This document shows positions 25,512 through 35,407 of a DNA stretch of 64,000 nucleotides, piece after piece. The notes under the pieces are model-generated. The model saw only the letters and a program-made list of their open reading frames with translations. It did not search any database and was not told the DNA's origin. A program made the position numbers and the translations under genes. The stretch is taken from NCBI GenBank assembly GCA_036656615.1, contig JAVXHY010000011.1:1-64000 (forward strand), written 5' to 3'. This DNA is from CAUPWF01 sp036656615 (lineage in GTDB: Bacteria; Bacillota; Clostridia; Lachnospirales; Lachnospiraceae). The stretch's first letter is position 1, and the number at the start of each line of letters is the position of its first letter.

Positions 25512-27000
25512 TCACTGGTACCTCCTGGTATTTTCTGATAACAAAGTACATCACTGTACCCGTTCCTTCCATGCTAGTTGCCCATATCTTACCACCATGC
25601 TCTTCTACAATCTTTTTTACAATAGACAACCCAATGCCACTTCCACCTTTAGATGAATTGCGCGAGGCATCTGTTCGATAAAACCGATCAAATATTTTCG
25701 GCAAATCCTTAGATGAAATACCTTTCCCATTGTCCTCTAATTCAACTTGAATAAAATCACCCACATCTTTGACTCTCAAATTAATACGTCCCGGTACTTT
25801 GTCCATGTATTTTGTTGCATTATTAACTACGTTATGAATCACTCTCTTTAACTGCTCTGGATCCGCAATAATCTTAGAATCCTCTTGAACATAATTAAAA
25901 TAACCGAATTCTATACTTCTTGATTCCATTTCCAAAGATAGATCATCTGCACAATCGTCAAAATACTCTCGCACGGATAGTGTATTAAAATTATAAGGAA
26001 TACGATTGGTATCTATTTTTGAATATAAGGTCAGCTCATTAATGAGTAAATCCATTTCGTTTGCTTTATTGTAAATCGTTTTGATATATTTCTTCGTCTT
26101 TTCAGGAGTATCTGCCACTCCATCCATGATTCCTTCCACATACCCCTTAATAGCAGTAATGGGAGTCTTTAAATCATGTGAAATATTACTGATAAGCTCT
26201 TTATTTTTTTTATCAAACTCTATCTTTTCCTTTGCGTTATCTTGCAAACGCATTCTCATTTCCTCAAAATCCTGACAGAGCTGCCCTAGCTCATCATCCG
26301 TTTCTGCATGCATCTCAAAATTCAAATTGCCTTCTTTAATATTCTGAGCTGCTATACGCATTTTAACAAGAGGATCCATAATTCCGCGCTGTATCCACCA
26401 GATTAATAAAGCACCGGTAAAGATTAGAATGATAATCATTGAAATCACTACATCTAACACAAATCTACGAACCTCTGGTATCGCATCGCTGACATCCGTA
26501 ACAATGAAAGCACTCCCTCCCTTGTTATAAGAATTATTGAAATCAACCTGTTTTACCAAAACCTGTGCATTGCCTCCAAGATAAACTCCATTTTCTGATT
26601 CCTGGTCATAATCACCATACTCTGGGAGCTGATTAATCACACTTTCTGCCTTTCTTGGATCTGTACCCAAATAGCTGACCATCCCATCTTTTCGTACAAG
26701 AAGGTATGAACTTTTATCCTCTAATCCATTATTGAATTTCTCTAAAAATGTTACATCTTCTAATTTATCAGGCTCCGTTCCCGCAACATTGGATAAATCG
26801 TGAAAGGAATCCACCGTTAAACGATTCAGGACCTGAATGGGATTAGAAAAACTTTTATATGTGGTTCCCGTAATATCATAGGTTCTCTCAATTGTCCTTA
26901 TTTGATATTGACCAAATCCAACCACCACCATCACAGTTAATAGAATTGGTAAAATTATAATCGTAACAAAAGCAATAATTAGCCGTGTTCTAAGTTTCAT
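25504..27000 (-). CDS. Membrane sensor histidine kinase
   Basis: 498 residues. Two transmembrane helices (about residues 6-28 and 176-200) enclose a large extracytoplasmic sensor; a HAMP segment follows (PLVKMRIAAQNIKEGNLNFE), then HisKA with the phosphorylated His in ISHDLKTPITAIKGYVEGIM and a HATPase domain with N and G boxes (VIHNVVNNATKYMDKV, GGSGIGLSIVKKIVEEHGG). The start at 27000 has an AAAGGATG ribosome site; an ATG six codons earlier lacks one. Cognate partner is the overlapping regulator. Confidence 0.92.
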   Translation of the reverse strand: MKLRTRLIIAFVTIIILPILLTVMVVVGFGQYQIRTIERTYDITGTTYKSFSNPIQVLNRLTVDSFHDLSNVAGTEPDKLEDVTFLEKFNNGLEDKSSYLLVRKDGMVSYLGTDPRKAESVINQLPEYGDYDQESENGVYLGGNAQVLVKQVDFNNSYNKGGSAFIVTDVSDAIPEVRRFVLDVVISMIIILIFTGALLIWWIQRGIMDPLVKMRIAAQNIKEGNLNFEMHAETDDELGQLCQDFEEMRMRLQDNAKEKIEFDKKNKELISNISHDLKTPITAIKGYVEGIMDGVADTPEKTKKYIKTIYNKANEMDLLINELTLYSKIDTNRIPYNFNTLSVREYFDDCADDLSLEMESRSIEFGYFNYVQEDSKIIADPEQLKRVIHNVVNNATKYMDKVPGRINLRVKDVGDFIQVELEDNGKGISSKDLPKIFDRFYRTDASRNSSKGGSGIGLSIVKKIVEEHGGKIWATSMEGTGTVMYFVIRKYQEVPVNE

Positions 27001-27102
27001 ATTACACATCCTTTTCATAATTATATGTATTATAACACGCAGTCCTTATAAGAACACCTAAACACTAACAAACATTTCTTAAATTTTTGTAAACGCATAA
27101 AT

Positions 27103-27131
27103 GAGGAGGGTCATCAACGCTTCCCCTCCTC
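27103..27131 (-). terminator. Terminator after metK
   Basis: GAGGAGGG and CCCTCCTC pair over 8 bp around a 13-base loop, 22 bp beyond the metK stop. The T tract is poor (ATTTATG), so it may work inefficiently. Confidence 0.55.
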
Positions 27132-27152
27132 ACTCTTATATATGTCATCTTC

Positions 27153-28343
27153 CTATTTCAAATATGATTTTAATACATCTACTTTATCTAAACTTTCCCA
27201 AGGCAAATTCAAATCTTCCCGTCCAAAATGACCATATGCCGCTGTTTGTTTATAAATTGGCCGACGCAAATCCAACATTTTAATAATACCAGCTGGGCGT
27301 AAGTCAAAATTCTCACGAATTATTTCTACTAGCTTCTCATCTGACAGCCTTCCGGTTCCAAAGGTATCCACCATAATCGATGTTGGATGTGCTACTCCAA
27401 TTGCATAAGATAATTGGATTTCACATTTACTTGCAATTCCTGCTGCCACAATGTTCTTTGCAACATATCTAGCAGCATAAGCTGCTGAACGATCCACTTT
27501 CGTACAGTCTTTTCCAGAAAAGGCTCCACCGCCATGTCGTGCCATGCCACCATAGGTATCTACAATGATTTTACGTCCTGTTAATCCACTATCCCCATTT
27601 GGACCTCCAATAACAAAACGCCCCGTTGGGTTAATAAAGAATTTTGTCTGTTCATCCACCATATTTTGTGGAATTATTTCATCAAAAATATATTTCTTAA
27701 CATCCTTATGGATTTGTTCTTGAGTTACATCTTCATCATGCTGGGTAGATAACACAACTGTGTCTAATCTTACTGGTTTACCTTCTTGATTATATTCTAC
27801 CGTTACCTGAGTTTTGCCATCTGGTCTAAGATAATGTAGAATTCCATCTTTACGTACCTTTGTAAGCTGTAATGCCAATTTATGAGCTAACGAAATAGGA
27901 TAAGGCATGAATTCTTTTGTTTCATCTGACGCATATCCAAACATCATACCCTGATCTCCGGCACCAATTTCGTCTATTTCATCTTCTGACATATGTTCTT
28001 CCTTAGATTCCAATGCCCGATCCACTCCCAGTGCTATATCTTTAGACTGCTCATCAATAGCAGTTAATACACCACAAGTATACGCATCAAAACCATATTT
28101 TCCTCTATTGTATCCAATTTCATTTACCGTTTCTCTTACAATCTTTTGAATATCTACATATGCATCTGTAGTAATTTCACCCATAACCATTACAATTCCT
28201 GTAGTTGTACATGTTTCACAGGCCACACGACTCATTGGATCTTGTTTCAAAAGCTCATCTAAAATTGCATCGGATATTTGATCACACATCTTGTCCGGAT
28301 GCCCCTCTGTAACTGATTCTGATGTAAATAGTAATTTTTCCAT
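27153..28343 (-). CDS. metK: S-adenosylmethionine synthetase
   Basis: 396 residues with the family motifs FTSESVTEGHPDKMCDQISD, GAGDQGMMFGYA and the ATP-binding GGGAFSGKDCTKVDRSAAYA. It forms SAM from methionine and ATP, using magnesium and potassium. The start at 28343 is preceded by AAGGAG; a start five codons upstream is rejected because it coincides with the ribosome site. Expression is almost certainly governed by the SAM riboswitch about 80-180 bp upstream: high SAM favours the intrinsic terminator in the leader. Confidence 0.97.
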   Translation of the reverse strand: MEKLLFTSESVTEGHPDKMCDQISDAILDELLKQDPMSRVACETCTTTGIVMVMGEITTDAYVDIQKIVRETVNEIGYNRGKYGFDAYTCGVLTAIDEQSKDIALGVDRALESKEEHMSEDEIDEIGAGDQGMMFGYASDETKEFMPYPISLAHKLALQLTKVRKDGILHYLRPDGKTQVTVEYNQEGKPVRLDTVVLSTQHDEDVTQEQIHKDVKKYIFDEIIPQNMVDEQTKFFINPTGRFVIGGPNGDSGLTGRKIIVDTYGGMARHGGGAFSGKDCTKVDRSAAYAARYVAKNIVAAGIASKCEIQLSYAIGVAHPTSIMVDTFGTGRLSDEKLVEIIRENFDLRPAGIIKMLDLRRPIYKQTAAYGHFGREDLNLPWESLDKVDVLKSYLK

Positions 28344-28371
28344 TTTTTCTCCTTCCATTTCATGAAAAGTT

Positions 28372-28401
28372 AAAAAGAAAAAGCCCGCAAAAAGCGGACT
28401 G
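28372..28401 (-). terminator. Expression-platform terminator of the SAM riboswitch
   Basis: AGTCCGC pairs with GCGGGCT (one G-U) around a 5-T loop, then TTTTTCTTTTT. It lies between the aptamer and the metK start, the right place for transcription attenuation. Confidence 0.85.
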
Positions 28402-28421
28402 TTTTATTTTAATAAATCAAT

Positions 28422-28525
28422 CCTCTTATCGTTCGATTTCTCGCTCAGGTTGGCACCTTCCACTTGGGGGTTGCCGTGACTTCACAGATCCTTTGTATCT
28501 CCATCACTCTGAATAACAGGCTTCT
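28422..28525 (-). ncRNA. SAM-I (S-box) riboswitch aptamer
   Basis: The minus strand shows the S-box core in order: TTATTCAGAGTGATGGAGAT, GATCTGTGAAGTCACGGCAA with CCCCC, GGAAGGTGCCAACCTGAGCG, and the 3' P1 strand GATAAGAGG pairing with CCTGTTAT near the 5' end. It precedes metK and is followed by a terminator hairpin, so SAM binding should shut metK off. Confidence 0.95.
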
Positions 28526-28605
28526 CTTATTTAATTTTTAGTTTTATGTTTCTACTAACTCCGTTTCTAGTCTACAATTCTCTGTTCCTTTTGTCAAGTA
28601 GAATT

Positions 28606-29898
28606 TTAGCTGACCTTTAACGTAAATTTCTGAATTTCCTTTTCAGTAGAAACACGTTCAATCACAGCGCCTAACCCTTGTAGTTTTGTTTCAAATTGTT
28701 CATATCCACGCTGAATATAGACAATATCATCCACAATTGTAATTCCTTCTGCTGCAAGCCCTGCAATCACTAAAGCTGCTCCCGCACGTAAGTCCGGTGC
28801 ACTGACTCTTGCCCCTGAAAGCTTCTCTACTCCTACAATAACAGCTGTATTTCCTTCAATCTTCACTTCTGCACCCATACGTGCCAATTCATCTAAATAT
28901 TTAAATCTATTTTCAAACAAGTTTTCTGTAATAGTACTTGTTCCACCATTCAAAGCCAACGTCACCCCTATTTGAGGCTGCATATCTGTTGGAAATCCCG
29001 GATATGGAAGTGTCTTTACCTGTGTATGCTTCAATCGTTTCTTAGCAACGACACGTACTGAGTCGTCAAATTCTTCTACCTCACATCCTATTTCCACCAA
29101 TTTAGAAATTGCAGCTTCTAAATGCTTAGGAATTACATTTGTTACCGTAATATCTCCTTTTGTTGCAGCTGCAGCAAACATAAATGTCCCTGCCTCAATT
29201 TGATCTGGAATAATAGAATAATCTGTCTTATGAAGCTTATGAACTCCTTTGATTTTGATAATATCTGTTCCGGCACCCTTAATATTAGCACCCATACTGT
29301 TCAAGAAGTTGGCAACATCAACCACATGAGGTTCTTTTGCAACATTTTCTAAAATAGAAACACCTTCAGCCATAGCTGCTGCCATCATAACATTAATGGT
29401 AGCACCTACTGTTACAACGTCAAAATACATATGTGCGCCCTTTAAATGCTCTGCATTTGCAATAATTTTACCATGTTGTATATCAATCTCTGCACCCAAT
29501 GCACGAAAACCCTTTAAATGCTGATCTATTGGTCTGCTTCCAATATTGCATCCTCCTGGTAAAGCAACTTCTGCTTTCCCATACTTTCCTAACAAAGCCC
29601 CCAAAAAATAATAAGAAGCACGTATCTTCTTAATATAATCATAGTCAATACTTAGATTCTTCACTGTACTGCCATTTAACTTGACCGTATGCTTATTCAC
29701 TCTTTGTACGGTAGCACCTATACCACTTACTGCCTCCAACAAAACATTAATATCATTTACATCCGGCAAATTCTCAATCGTAACTGTATCATCCGTCATA
29801 ATCCCCGCAGCCAGAATTGCTAATGCTGCGTTTTTAGCTCCGCCAATTTCTACTTCTCCTACTAATGGATTTCCACCTTTAATTACATATTGTTCCAT
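28606..29898 (-). CDS. murA: UDP-N-acetylglucosamine 1-carboxyvinyltransferase
   Basis: 430 residues of the EPSP-synthase-like fold. The fosfomycin-target cysteine is present in LPGGCNIGSRPIDQHLKGF, and the N-terminal signature VEIGGAKNAALAILAAGIM and FPTDMQPQIGVTLALNGGTS are typical of MurA. It transfers enolpyruvate to UDP-GlcNAc, the first committed step of peptidoglycan synthesis. Clostridia often have two paralogues; which one this is cannot be decided here. No close operon partner; 262 bp separate it from metK, mostly the SAM riboswitch. Confidence 0.95.
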   Translation of the reverse strand: MEQYVIKGGNPLVGEVEIGGAKNAALAILAAGIMTDDTVTIENLPDVNDINVLLEAVSGIGATVQRVNKHTVKLNGSTVKNLSIDYDYIKKIRASYYFLGALLGKYGKAEVALPGGCNIGSRPIDQHLKGFRALGAEIDIQHGKIIANAEHLKGAHMYFDVVTVGATINVMMAAAMAEGVSILENVAKEPHVVDVANFLNSMGANIKGAGTDIIKIKGVHKLHKTDYSIIPDQIEAGTFMFAAAATKGDITVTNVIPKHLEAAISKLVEIGCEVEEFDDSVRVVAKKRLKHTQVKTLPYPGFPTDMQPQIGVTLALNGGTSTITENLFENRFKYLDELARMGAEVKIEGNTAVIVGVEKLSGARVSAPDLRAGAALVIAGLAAEGITIVDDIVYIQRGYEQFETKLQGLGAVIERVSTEKEIQKFTLKVS

Positions 29899-30087
29899 TT
29901 TGCACCTCGATTATCTAAGTTTTATATATCTGTGTTACTATTTATTATTTACACAATTACAACAAACGAAAGCCAAATTAATTTGACTTTACTCTTTAAC
30001 TTTAACATATTTCTAAAGTATTATAACACAAATATTTCATTTGTAAAATATTTTCTTAATATATGACAGGTTACTCGACCTAATTAT

Positions 30088-30585
30088 TCATTTTTTTAGC
30101 ATTTCTAAAATCACATCTATCGTTTCTTCTACACCAAGACCATCCTCACAAACCGTGACTTCTGCATACTTTTCAAACAATTTTACCCTTTCATCATACA
30201 AATGTTTTAAGGTCTGACCATTTTTTAATACGACTCCTCTATTTTTTGCATCTTCTACCCTTTGTTCAATCGTTTCATAAGATGCCTGTAGATAAAGCAC
30301 CAGCCCAATCTTCTTAAAATGCTCCATTGCTCCCTGACAATATACAACACTCCCACCTGGCGCAATAATAGCCTCATCAATGTCCACATCACAATTTACC
30401 TGATTTTCAATCTCTATAAATCCGTCAATTCCTTCTTCTTCTATAATCTGCTTTAGTAACCGATTTTCCTGCTTTTGAATCAATAAATCTGTATCTATAA
30501 ATTCATACCCAAGTCTTTTCGCAAGAATGACACCTAAGGTACTTTTGCCAACTCCAGGCATTCCAATTAAAATAATATTTTTCAT
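30088..30585 (-). CDS. Shikimate kinase-like protein
   Basis: 165 residues with the P-loop GMPGVGKST at residues 8-16, the shikimate-site DTD (FIDTDLLIQ) and a GG of the APGGSVV region, as in AroK. The second part (KNRGVVLKNGQTLKHLYDER) carries the lid region with Arg. The usual FR motif after the DTD region, which contacts shikimate, is replaced (EEGIDGFIEIE), so the substrate may differ from shikimate. It stands alone, 78 bp upstream of a conserved hypothetical gene and not beside other aro genes. Confidence 0.65.
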   Translation of the reverse strand: MKNIILIGMPGVGKSTLGVILAKRLGYEFIDTDLLIQKQENRLLKQIIEEEGIDGFIEIENQVNCDVDIDEAIIAPGGSVVYCQGAMEHFKKIGLVLYLQASYETIEQRVEDAKNRGVVLKNGQTLKHLYDERVKLFEKYAEVTVCEDGLGVEETIDVILEMLKK

Positions 30586-30662
30586 GTTTATTTACCTCTC
30601 TTGTGAATTATTTTAACACATGGTCTATCTTTCGTCCACCTCTTTGCATAGAATGGTAAGGA

Positions 30663-31034
30663 TTAGTAAATTTTTCTGTTTCTTTTTCTTCTATTACATC
30701 GTAGCTTACATAATTCCTGATATACCAGTATTTCTATTAAATCTTGAATTTCTTCCAAACTATCTGTTTCAAAGTATTCTTCTTTCATGACCACACGAAA
30801 GATTCTTTGACACATGATTCCCAACAACAATTTATCCGGGTATTCATCATATATCATACTGCATTCATACTCCTGACGTTCACATTCAGAATTAACATAG
30901 GGCAATAGTCGTTTGGCCAATGTAGGGTATATGCTTTTCATATAATCCCAATCCCGACGTTCTAGTTTCTCATCATCATACTGTAAAGGCATCGGATAAG
31001 CCATATAATAAGGTAATTTACAGTCCATAGTCAT
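30663..31034 (-). CDS. Conserved hypothetical protein
   Basis: 123 residues, cytosolic, tyrosine-rich start (CKLPYYMAYPMPLQYDDEKL), a helical middle (DYMKSIYPTLAKRLLPYVNS) and a basic tail (RCNRRKRNRK). The pattern is familiar from Lachnospiraceae hypotheticals, but no function is known to me. It lies downstream of the V-ATPase operon and its terminator. The second codon ATG (residue 3) could equally be the start. No ribosome site of note. Confidence 0.6.
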   Translation of the reverse strand: MTMDCKLPYYMAYPMPLQYDDEKLERRDWDYMKSIYPTLAKRLLPYVNSECERQEYECSMIYDEYPDKLLLGIMCQRIFRVVMKEEYFETDSLEEIQDLIEILVYQELCKLRCNRRKRNRKIY

Positions 31035-31117
31035 ACTTCCATTCTTTGATTCTTTCTATTTTAGTATATGCCCTTTTCTTTTTTCTGTTCTGCCCCAGAA
31101 ATAGGACTGTTTTCACA

Positions 31118-31186
31118 AACAAAAATACGCATATCCTTCTACAGTGTAAGTATTACAACTTACTGCTGCAAAACGATATGCGTTTT
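31118..31186 (-). terminator. Terminator after the V-ATPase operon
   Basis: Outer arms ACGCATATC/GATATGCGT enclose an inner stem (CAGTAAGT/ACTTACACTG), giving a branched hairpin; on the minus strand it ends ATTTTTG, on the plus strand TTTTTT. It lies 35 bp past the subunit D stop and could act in both directions. Confidence 0.65.
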
Positions 31187-31221
31187 TTATACTATATTAT
31201 CTGGAATAACTCAGTCACTTA

Positions 31222-31893
31222 CTAAGCCTCTCTTACCGGCCGTTCACTATATTTGTGTGCCTCTTCTAACATCATATCCTTCACCTTCATTAAACGAATC
31301 TGAGTACTTCTTTCATTTTCATCTAACTTCATGGTGATATACTTGATATTACGTCTTGCTTCTGGAATAATTACATGCTCTAGTGCATTTACCCGACGTC
31401 TTGTCTTCTCAATCTCCACTGACATTAACTGACATCCTTTTTCGATTTCTGCAAGTCTTAACATATCAGGCAAAATGTCTGCAAGCGACTTAACCGCTCC
31501 ATCCAAATCACTTGAAGTAAAAGCAAATCCATAGGAATAGATATCATTTGCATCTGCGGTTCTCGTCTGATACTCAAACACCGGAATATCAACACTCATT
31601 ACATTTTTTTTATCCGTCTTCAAAAATACTTCTTGCTTAGGAGCCAGTAGTGCAGTATTCAATGCCTGTTCAGACATCCCTGCTTTCGCAATAACAAAAT
31701 TCGTATTTGCAGAATGAATTCCCTTTTCTACTTCCAGCCTCAAAGCCATATTCTCTCTTACTAAATCCAGGAATTGGCGCATCAGCTCATCACGCTTATC
31801 TTTCAACAGCTTGTGTCCTCTGATTGCTGTAGTGAGCTTCTTCTTCTGTTTCGTCAACTCCATACGGGTTGGGTTTACCTGGGTTGTTGCCAA
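31222..31893 (-). CDS. ntpD: V-type ATPase subunit D
   Basis: 223 residues forming the long antiparallel coiled coil of the central stalk: the N-terminal MELTKQKKKLTTAIRGHKLL and the C-terminal RRVNALEHVIIPEARRNIKY are highly characteristic. It rotates inside the A3B3 headpiece, linking ATP hydrolysis to the membrane ring. Last gene of the operon, 30 bp after subunit B. Length is normal for the family. Confidence 0.95.
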   Translation of the reverse strand: MATTQVNPTRMELTKQKKKLTTAIRGHKLLKDKRDELMRQFLDLVRENMALRLEVEKGIHSANTNFVIAKAGMSEQALNTALLAPKQEVFLKTDKKNVMSVDIPVFEYQTRTADANDIYSYGFAFTSSDLDGAVKSLADILPDMLRLAEIEKGCQLMSVEIEKTRRRVNALEHVIIPEARRNIKYITMKLDENERSTQIRLMKVKDMMLEEAHKYSERPVREA

Positions 31894-31923
31894 ATTCCAT
31901 CACCTTCTTTCCTAAGTTCGTGC

Positions 31924-33297
31924 CTAAAACTTTCCATAGTACTCATCTAAGAATGTGTCATTGATACGTTTCAGTTCACTCCTTGGTAAGATGGATAACA
32001 GCTTCCAACCAATATTCAATGTTTCTTCTATATCACGATTTGACATATATCCTTGTGAAATATATTCTTCTTCAAATGCATCCGCAAACTTCGCATAGAT
32101 TAAATCAATATCAGAAAGTGCTGCTTCCCCTAAAATAATCATTAACTCTTTTGCATCTTTACCTCGTGCATAGGCTGCGAATAACTGATTCATAGTGTTA
32201 GAATGATCTCCACGAGTCTTTCCTTCTCCAATTCCTTTATCCTTCAAACGTGATAAAGATGGTAATACATCAATTGGAGGTGTAATACCCTTACGATAGA
32301 GTTCACGGCTTAGAATAATCTGTCCCTCAGTAATATATCCTGTAAGGTCAGGGATTGGATGAGTCTTATCATCTTCCGGCATGGTCAGAATTGGTATCAT
32401 TGTGATACTTCCTTCTTTTCCATCCTGACGGCCTGCTCTCTCATATAAAGAAGCAAGGTCTGTGTACATATATCCAGGATAACCACGACGTCCCGGAACT
32501 TCTTTACGCGCTGCCGATACCTCACGTAAGGCATCTGCATAATTCGTAATATCTGTCATAATAACCAAGACATGCATATTTTTCTCAAATGCAAGATATT
32601 CAGCAGCTGTAAGTGCCATACGAGGTGTGGCAATACGTTCAACTGCAGGATCATTTGCTAAGTTTACAAATAATACGGTTCGATCAATTGCACCTGTTTC
32701 CTTAAAACTCTCAATAAAGAAATTTGATTCTTCAAATGTAATACCCATAGCTGCAAATACAACCGCAAACTGTTCGTCTTTTCCTCTAACCTTAGCCTGT
32801 CTTGCAATCTGAGCTGCTAAATTCGCATGTGGCAGACCAGATGCGGAGAAGATAGGGAGCTTCTGTCCACGAACCAGTGTATTCAATCCATCAATTGCTG
32901 AAATACCTGTCTGAATAAATTCGGATGGATACTTTCTAGCTGCCGGATTCATAGGAAGACCATTGATATCTCGTCTCTCTTCCGGTAAAATCTCAGGTCC
33001 ATCATCAATAGGACGTCCCAAACCGTCAAATACACGACCTAGCATATCTCCTGATACACCAAGTTCCATACTTCGTCCAAGGAAACGTACTTTACTGTTG
33101 GACAAGTTGATTCCAGTAGAATTTTCAAACAACTGTACAAGTGCATTACTTCCATCAATTTCAAGTACTTTACAACGACGGGTTTCACCGCTTGCAAGCT
33201 CAATTTCACCCAATTCATCATAGGATACATTTTCTACTTCTCTTACAAGCATCAAAGGACCTGCAACTTCCTGTATGGTTCTATATTCTTTTGGCAT
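31924..33297 (-). CDS. ntpB: V-type ATPase subunit B
   Basis: 457 residues, the non-catalytic nucleotide-site subunit of the A3B3 hexamer. Characteristic segments are GRVFDGLGRPIDDGPEI, FSASGLPHANLAAQIARQAK (which replaces the true P-loop of subunit A) and ALREVSAARKEVPGRRGYPG. It shares a 1-bp gap with subunit A upstream and precedes subunit D. Normal length; no anomalies. Confidence 0.96.
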   Translation of the reverse strand: MPKEYRTIQEVAGPLMLVREVENVSYDELGEIELASGETRRCKVLEIDGSNALVQLFENSTGINLSNSKVRFLGRSMELGVSGDMLGRVFDGLGRPIDDGPEILPEERRDINGLPMNPAARKYPSEFIQTGISAIDGLNTLVRGQKLPIFSASGLPHANLAAQIARQAKVRGKDEQFAVVFAAMGITFEESNFFIESFKETGAIDRTVLFVNLANDPAVERIATPRMALTAAEYLAFEKNMHVLVIMTDITNYADALREVSAARKEVPGRRGYPGYMYTDLASLYERAGRQDGKEGSITMIPILTMPEDDKTHPIPDLTGYITEGQIILSRELYRKGITPPIDVLPSLSRLKDKGIGEGKTRGDHSNTMNQLFAAYARGKDAKELMIILGEAALSDIDLIYAKFADAFEEEYISQGYMSNRDIEETLNIGWKLLSILPRSELKRINDTFLDEYYGKF

Positions 33298-33298
33298 T

Positions 33299-35065
33299 TT
33301 ACTGGTCCCCCTTTCCTAAGACATTAGCAATTTCAACTGATAACTCCTTACAAACTATATCATACTGTTCTTTTAAATTTTCTTCCAATGTATACTTGTA
33401 ACGTCCAATTTGCTCACGTACAGGCATCTTCAATAAATCATTCATCGGAGCACCTTCATTCAATGCATCCAAAGAAGATTCATAGAATCCCGTTACAAGA
33501 AGCATCATATAATGCTGTTTATCCAAAGATGAATAAGTATCCACCTCATGGAAAGAGTTCTGGTGTAAAAAGTCTTCACGAATAGAACGTGATGCTTCCA
33601 TTTTCAATCGGTCAGTTGGTGAAAGCGCATCCATACCTACCATCTTAACAATTTCTTCCAATTCTGATTCATCTTGCAACAGACTCATCATCTTCTGGCG
33701 AAGTGCCATCCAATCAGAAGCTACCGACTCATTGAACCATTTCTTCATATCATCTAAGTACAATGAATAACTGGTCAACCAGTTAATAGCTGGGAAATGT
33801 CTCTTTGCAGCAAGTGCTGCATCCAGTCCCCAGAATACTTTTACAATACGTAGAGTAGCCTGTGATACCGGTTCCGAAATATCTCCACCTGGAGGGGATA
33901 CTGCACCTACTACTGTAAGCGCACCTTCACGTCCGTTTTTACCAAGAGAAATAACATGTCCTGCTCTTTCATAGAATTGTGCAAGACGGCTTCCTAAATA
34001 AGCAGGGTAACCTTCTTCACCAGGCATTTCCTCCAAACGTCCGGACATTTCTCGCAGTGCTTCTGCCCAACGAGAAGTTGAATCTGCCATCAGAGCTACA
34101 GAGAATCCCATATCACGGAAATACTCTGCAATTGTAATACCAGTATAAATAGAAGCTTCACGAGCTGCAACTGGCATATCTGAAGTATTTGCAATCAAAA
34201 CCGTTCTTTCCATTAGTGAACGGCCAGTCTTTGGATCTTTTAATTCTGGGAACTCATTCAGAACGTCAGTCATCTCATTTCCACGTTCTCCACAACCGAT
34301 ATAAACTACGATATCCGCTTCTGCCCATTTTGCAAGCTGATGCTGAATAACTGTTTTACCACTACCAAACGGTCCCGGCACTGCTGCCACTCCGCCTTTT
34401 GCGATTGGGAACATGGTATCAACCACACGTTGTCCTGTTATAAGAGGTCTCTCTGGTGGAAGTTTCTTAAGATATGGTCGTCCAACACGAACCGGCCATT
34501 CCTGTTTCATCGTAATTTCTTTTTCGCCATTTGGCGTATCTAAAACTACAATTGTCTCTTCTACCGTAAACAATCCAGATTTAATTTCTTTAATTGTTCC
34601 TTTTACTTTAGGTGGAATCATGATTTTTTGCTGTACGGCTTCTGTTTCTTGAACTGTTCCAAGAACATCTCCACCTTCCACTTCATCTCCAACCTTTGCT
34701 GTTGGAACAAACTCCCACTTTTTATCACGATCTAGAGAAGGTACCTCTACACCACGTTGTAGGTTATTTCCTATTTTTGCTTTAATCTTATCTAGTGGAC
34801 GCTGAATTCCATCATAGATACTTTGGATCAGTCCAGGTCCTAATTCTACTGAAAGAGGTACCTCCATAGATTCCACCGGTTCCCCGGGTCCTAAGCCTGA
34901 AGTCTCTTCATATACCTGTACTGAGACTTCATCCCCATGTATTTCAATGATTTCACCAATTAACCGCTGATTACTTACACGAACGACGTCATACATATTG
35001 GCATCTCTCATTCCTTCAGCGATAACCAGTGGTCCTGCCACTTTCTTTATCGTTCCTTTACTCAT
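33299..35065 (-). CDS. ntpA: V-type ATPase catalytic subunit A
   Basis: 588 residues. The catalytic P-loop GPFGSGKT is at residues 231-238, preceded by the family-specific non-homologous insertion (about 110-200) and followed by the catalytic carboxylate region CGERGNEMTDVL. It hydrolyses or makes ATP in the cytosolic headpiece. The start has a strong ribosome site, and subunit F ends 21 bp upstream. Confidence 0.97.
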   Translation of the reverse strand: MSKGTIKKVAGPLVIAEGMRDANMYDVVRVSNQRLIGEIIEIHGDEVSVQVYEETSGLGPGEPVESMEVPLSVELGPGLIQSIYDGIQRPLDKIKAKIGNNLQRGVEVPSLDRDKKWEFVPTAKVGDEVEGGDVLGTVQETEAVQQKIMIPPKVKGTIKEIKSGLFTVEETIVVLDTPNGEKEITMKQEWPVRVGRPYLKKLPPERPLITGQRVVDTMFPIAKGGVAAVPGPFGSGKTVIQHQLAKWAEADIVVYIGCGERGNEMTDVLNEFPELKDPKTGRSLMERTVLIANTSDMPVAAREASIYTGITIAEYFRDMGFSVALMADSTSRWAEALREMSGRLEEMPGEEGYPAYLGSRLAQFYERAGHVISLGKNGREGALTVVGAVSPPGGDISEPVSQATLRIVKVFWGLDAALAAKRHFPAINWLTSYSLYLDDMKKWFNESVASDWMALRQKMMSLLQDESELEEIVKMVGMDALSPTDRLKMEASRSIREDFLHQNSFHEVDTYSSLDKQHYMMLLVTGFYESSLDALNEGAPMNDLLKMPVREQIGRYKYTLEENLKEQYDIVCKELSVEIANVLGKGDQ

Positions 35066-35086
35066 TTGGACAAATCACCCACCTTT

Positions 35087-35407
35087 CTAATTACCACTAA
35101 AGAGAATATCGGAACCAACTGCCTGTTCAACCGACTTCTTAATTCCATTTACACCAGCACCTGTGTTGCCTGATATCCCTGGAATTTGAATAATTGCCGG
35201 TATTACCTGTTCTCGATATTTCTCTATTGCATGTCCCATTAGCTCTGCAAGCTCTTCTGTTATATAAATAACAGCATATTTATTGCCTGCCAGCTGTGTT
35301 ATTTTTTCCTCTGCATCTGCCGGATCTGTAATTGGAAATGTATCAAGACCCAGTGCTGCAAATCCATAGATACTATCATAATTTCCCAGTACTGCAACCT
35401 TATACAT
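35087..35407 (-). CDS. ntpF: V-type ATPase subunit F
   Basis: 106 residues, CheY-like fold: VAVLGNYDSIYGFAALGLDT at the N-terminus, the middle YAVIYITEELAELM and PAIIQIPGISGNTG near the end. Part of the central stalk with subunit D. The gene overlaps subunit C by 8 bp, the order C-F-A-B-D being standard in Enterococcus-type ntp operons. Confidence 0.94.
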   Translation of the reverse strand: MYKVAVLGNYDSIYGFAALGLDTFPITDPADAEEKITQLAGNKYAVIYITEELAELMGHAIEKYREQVIPAIIQIPGISGNTGAGVNGIKKSVEQAVGSDILFSGN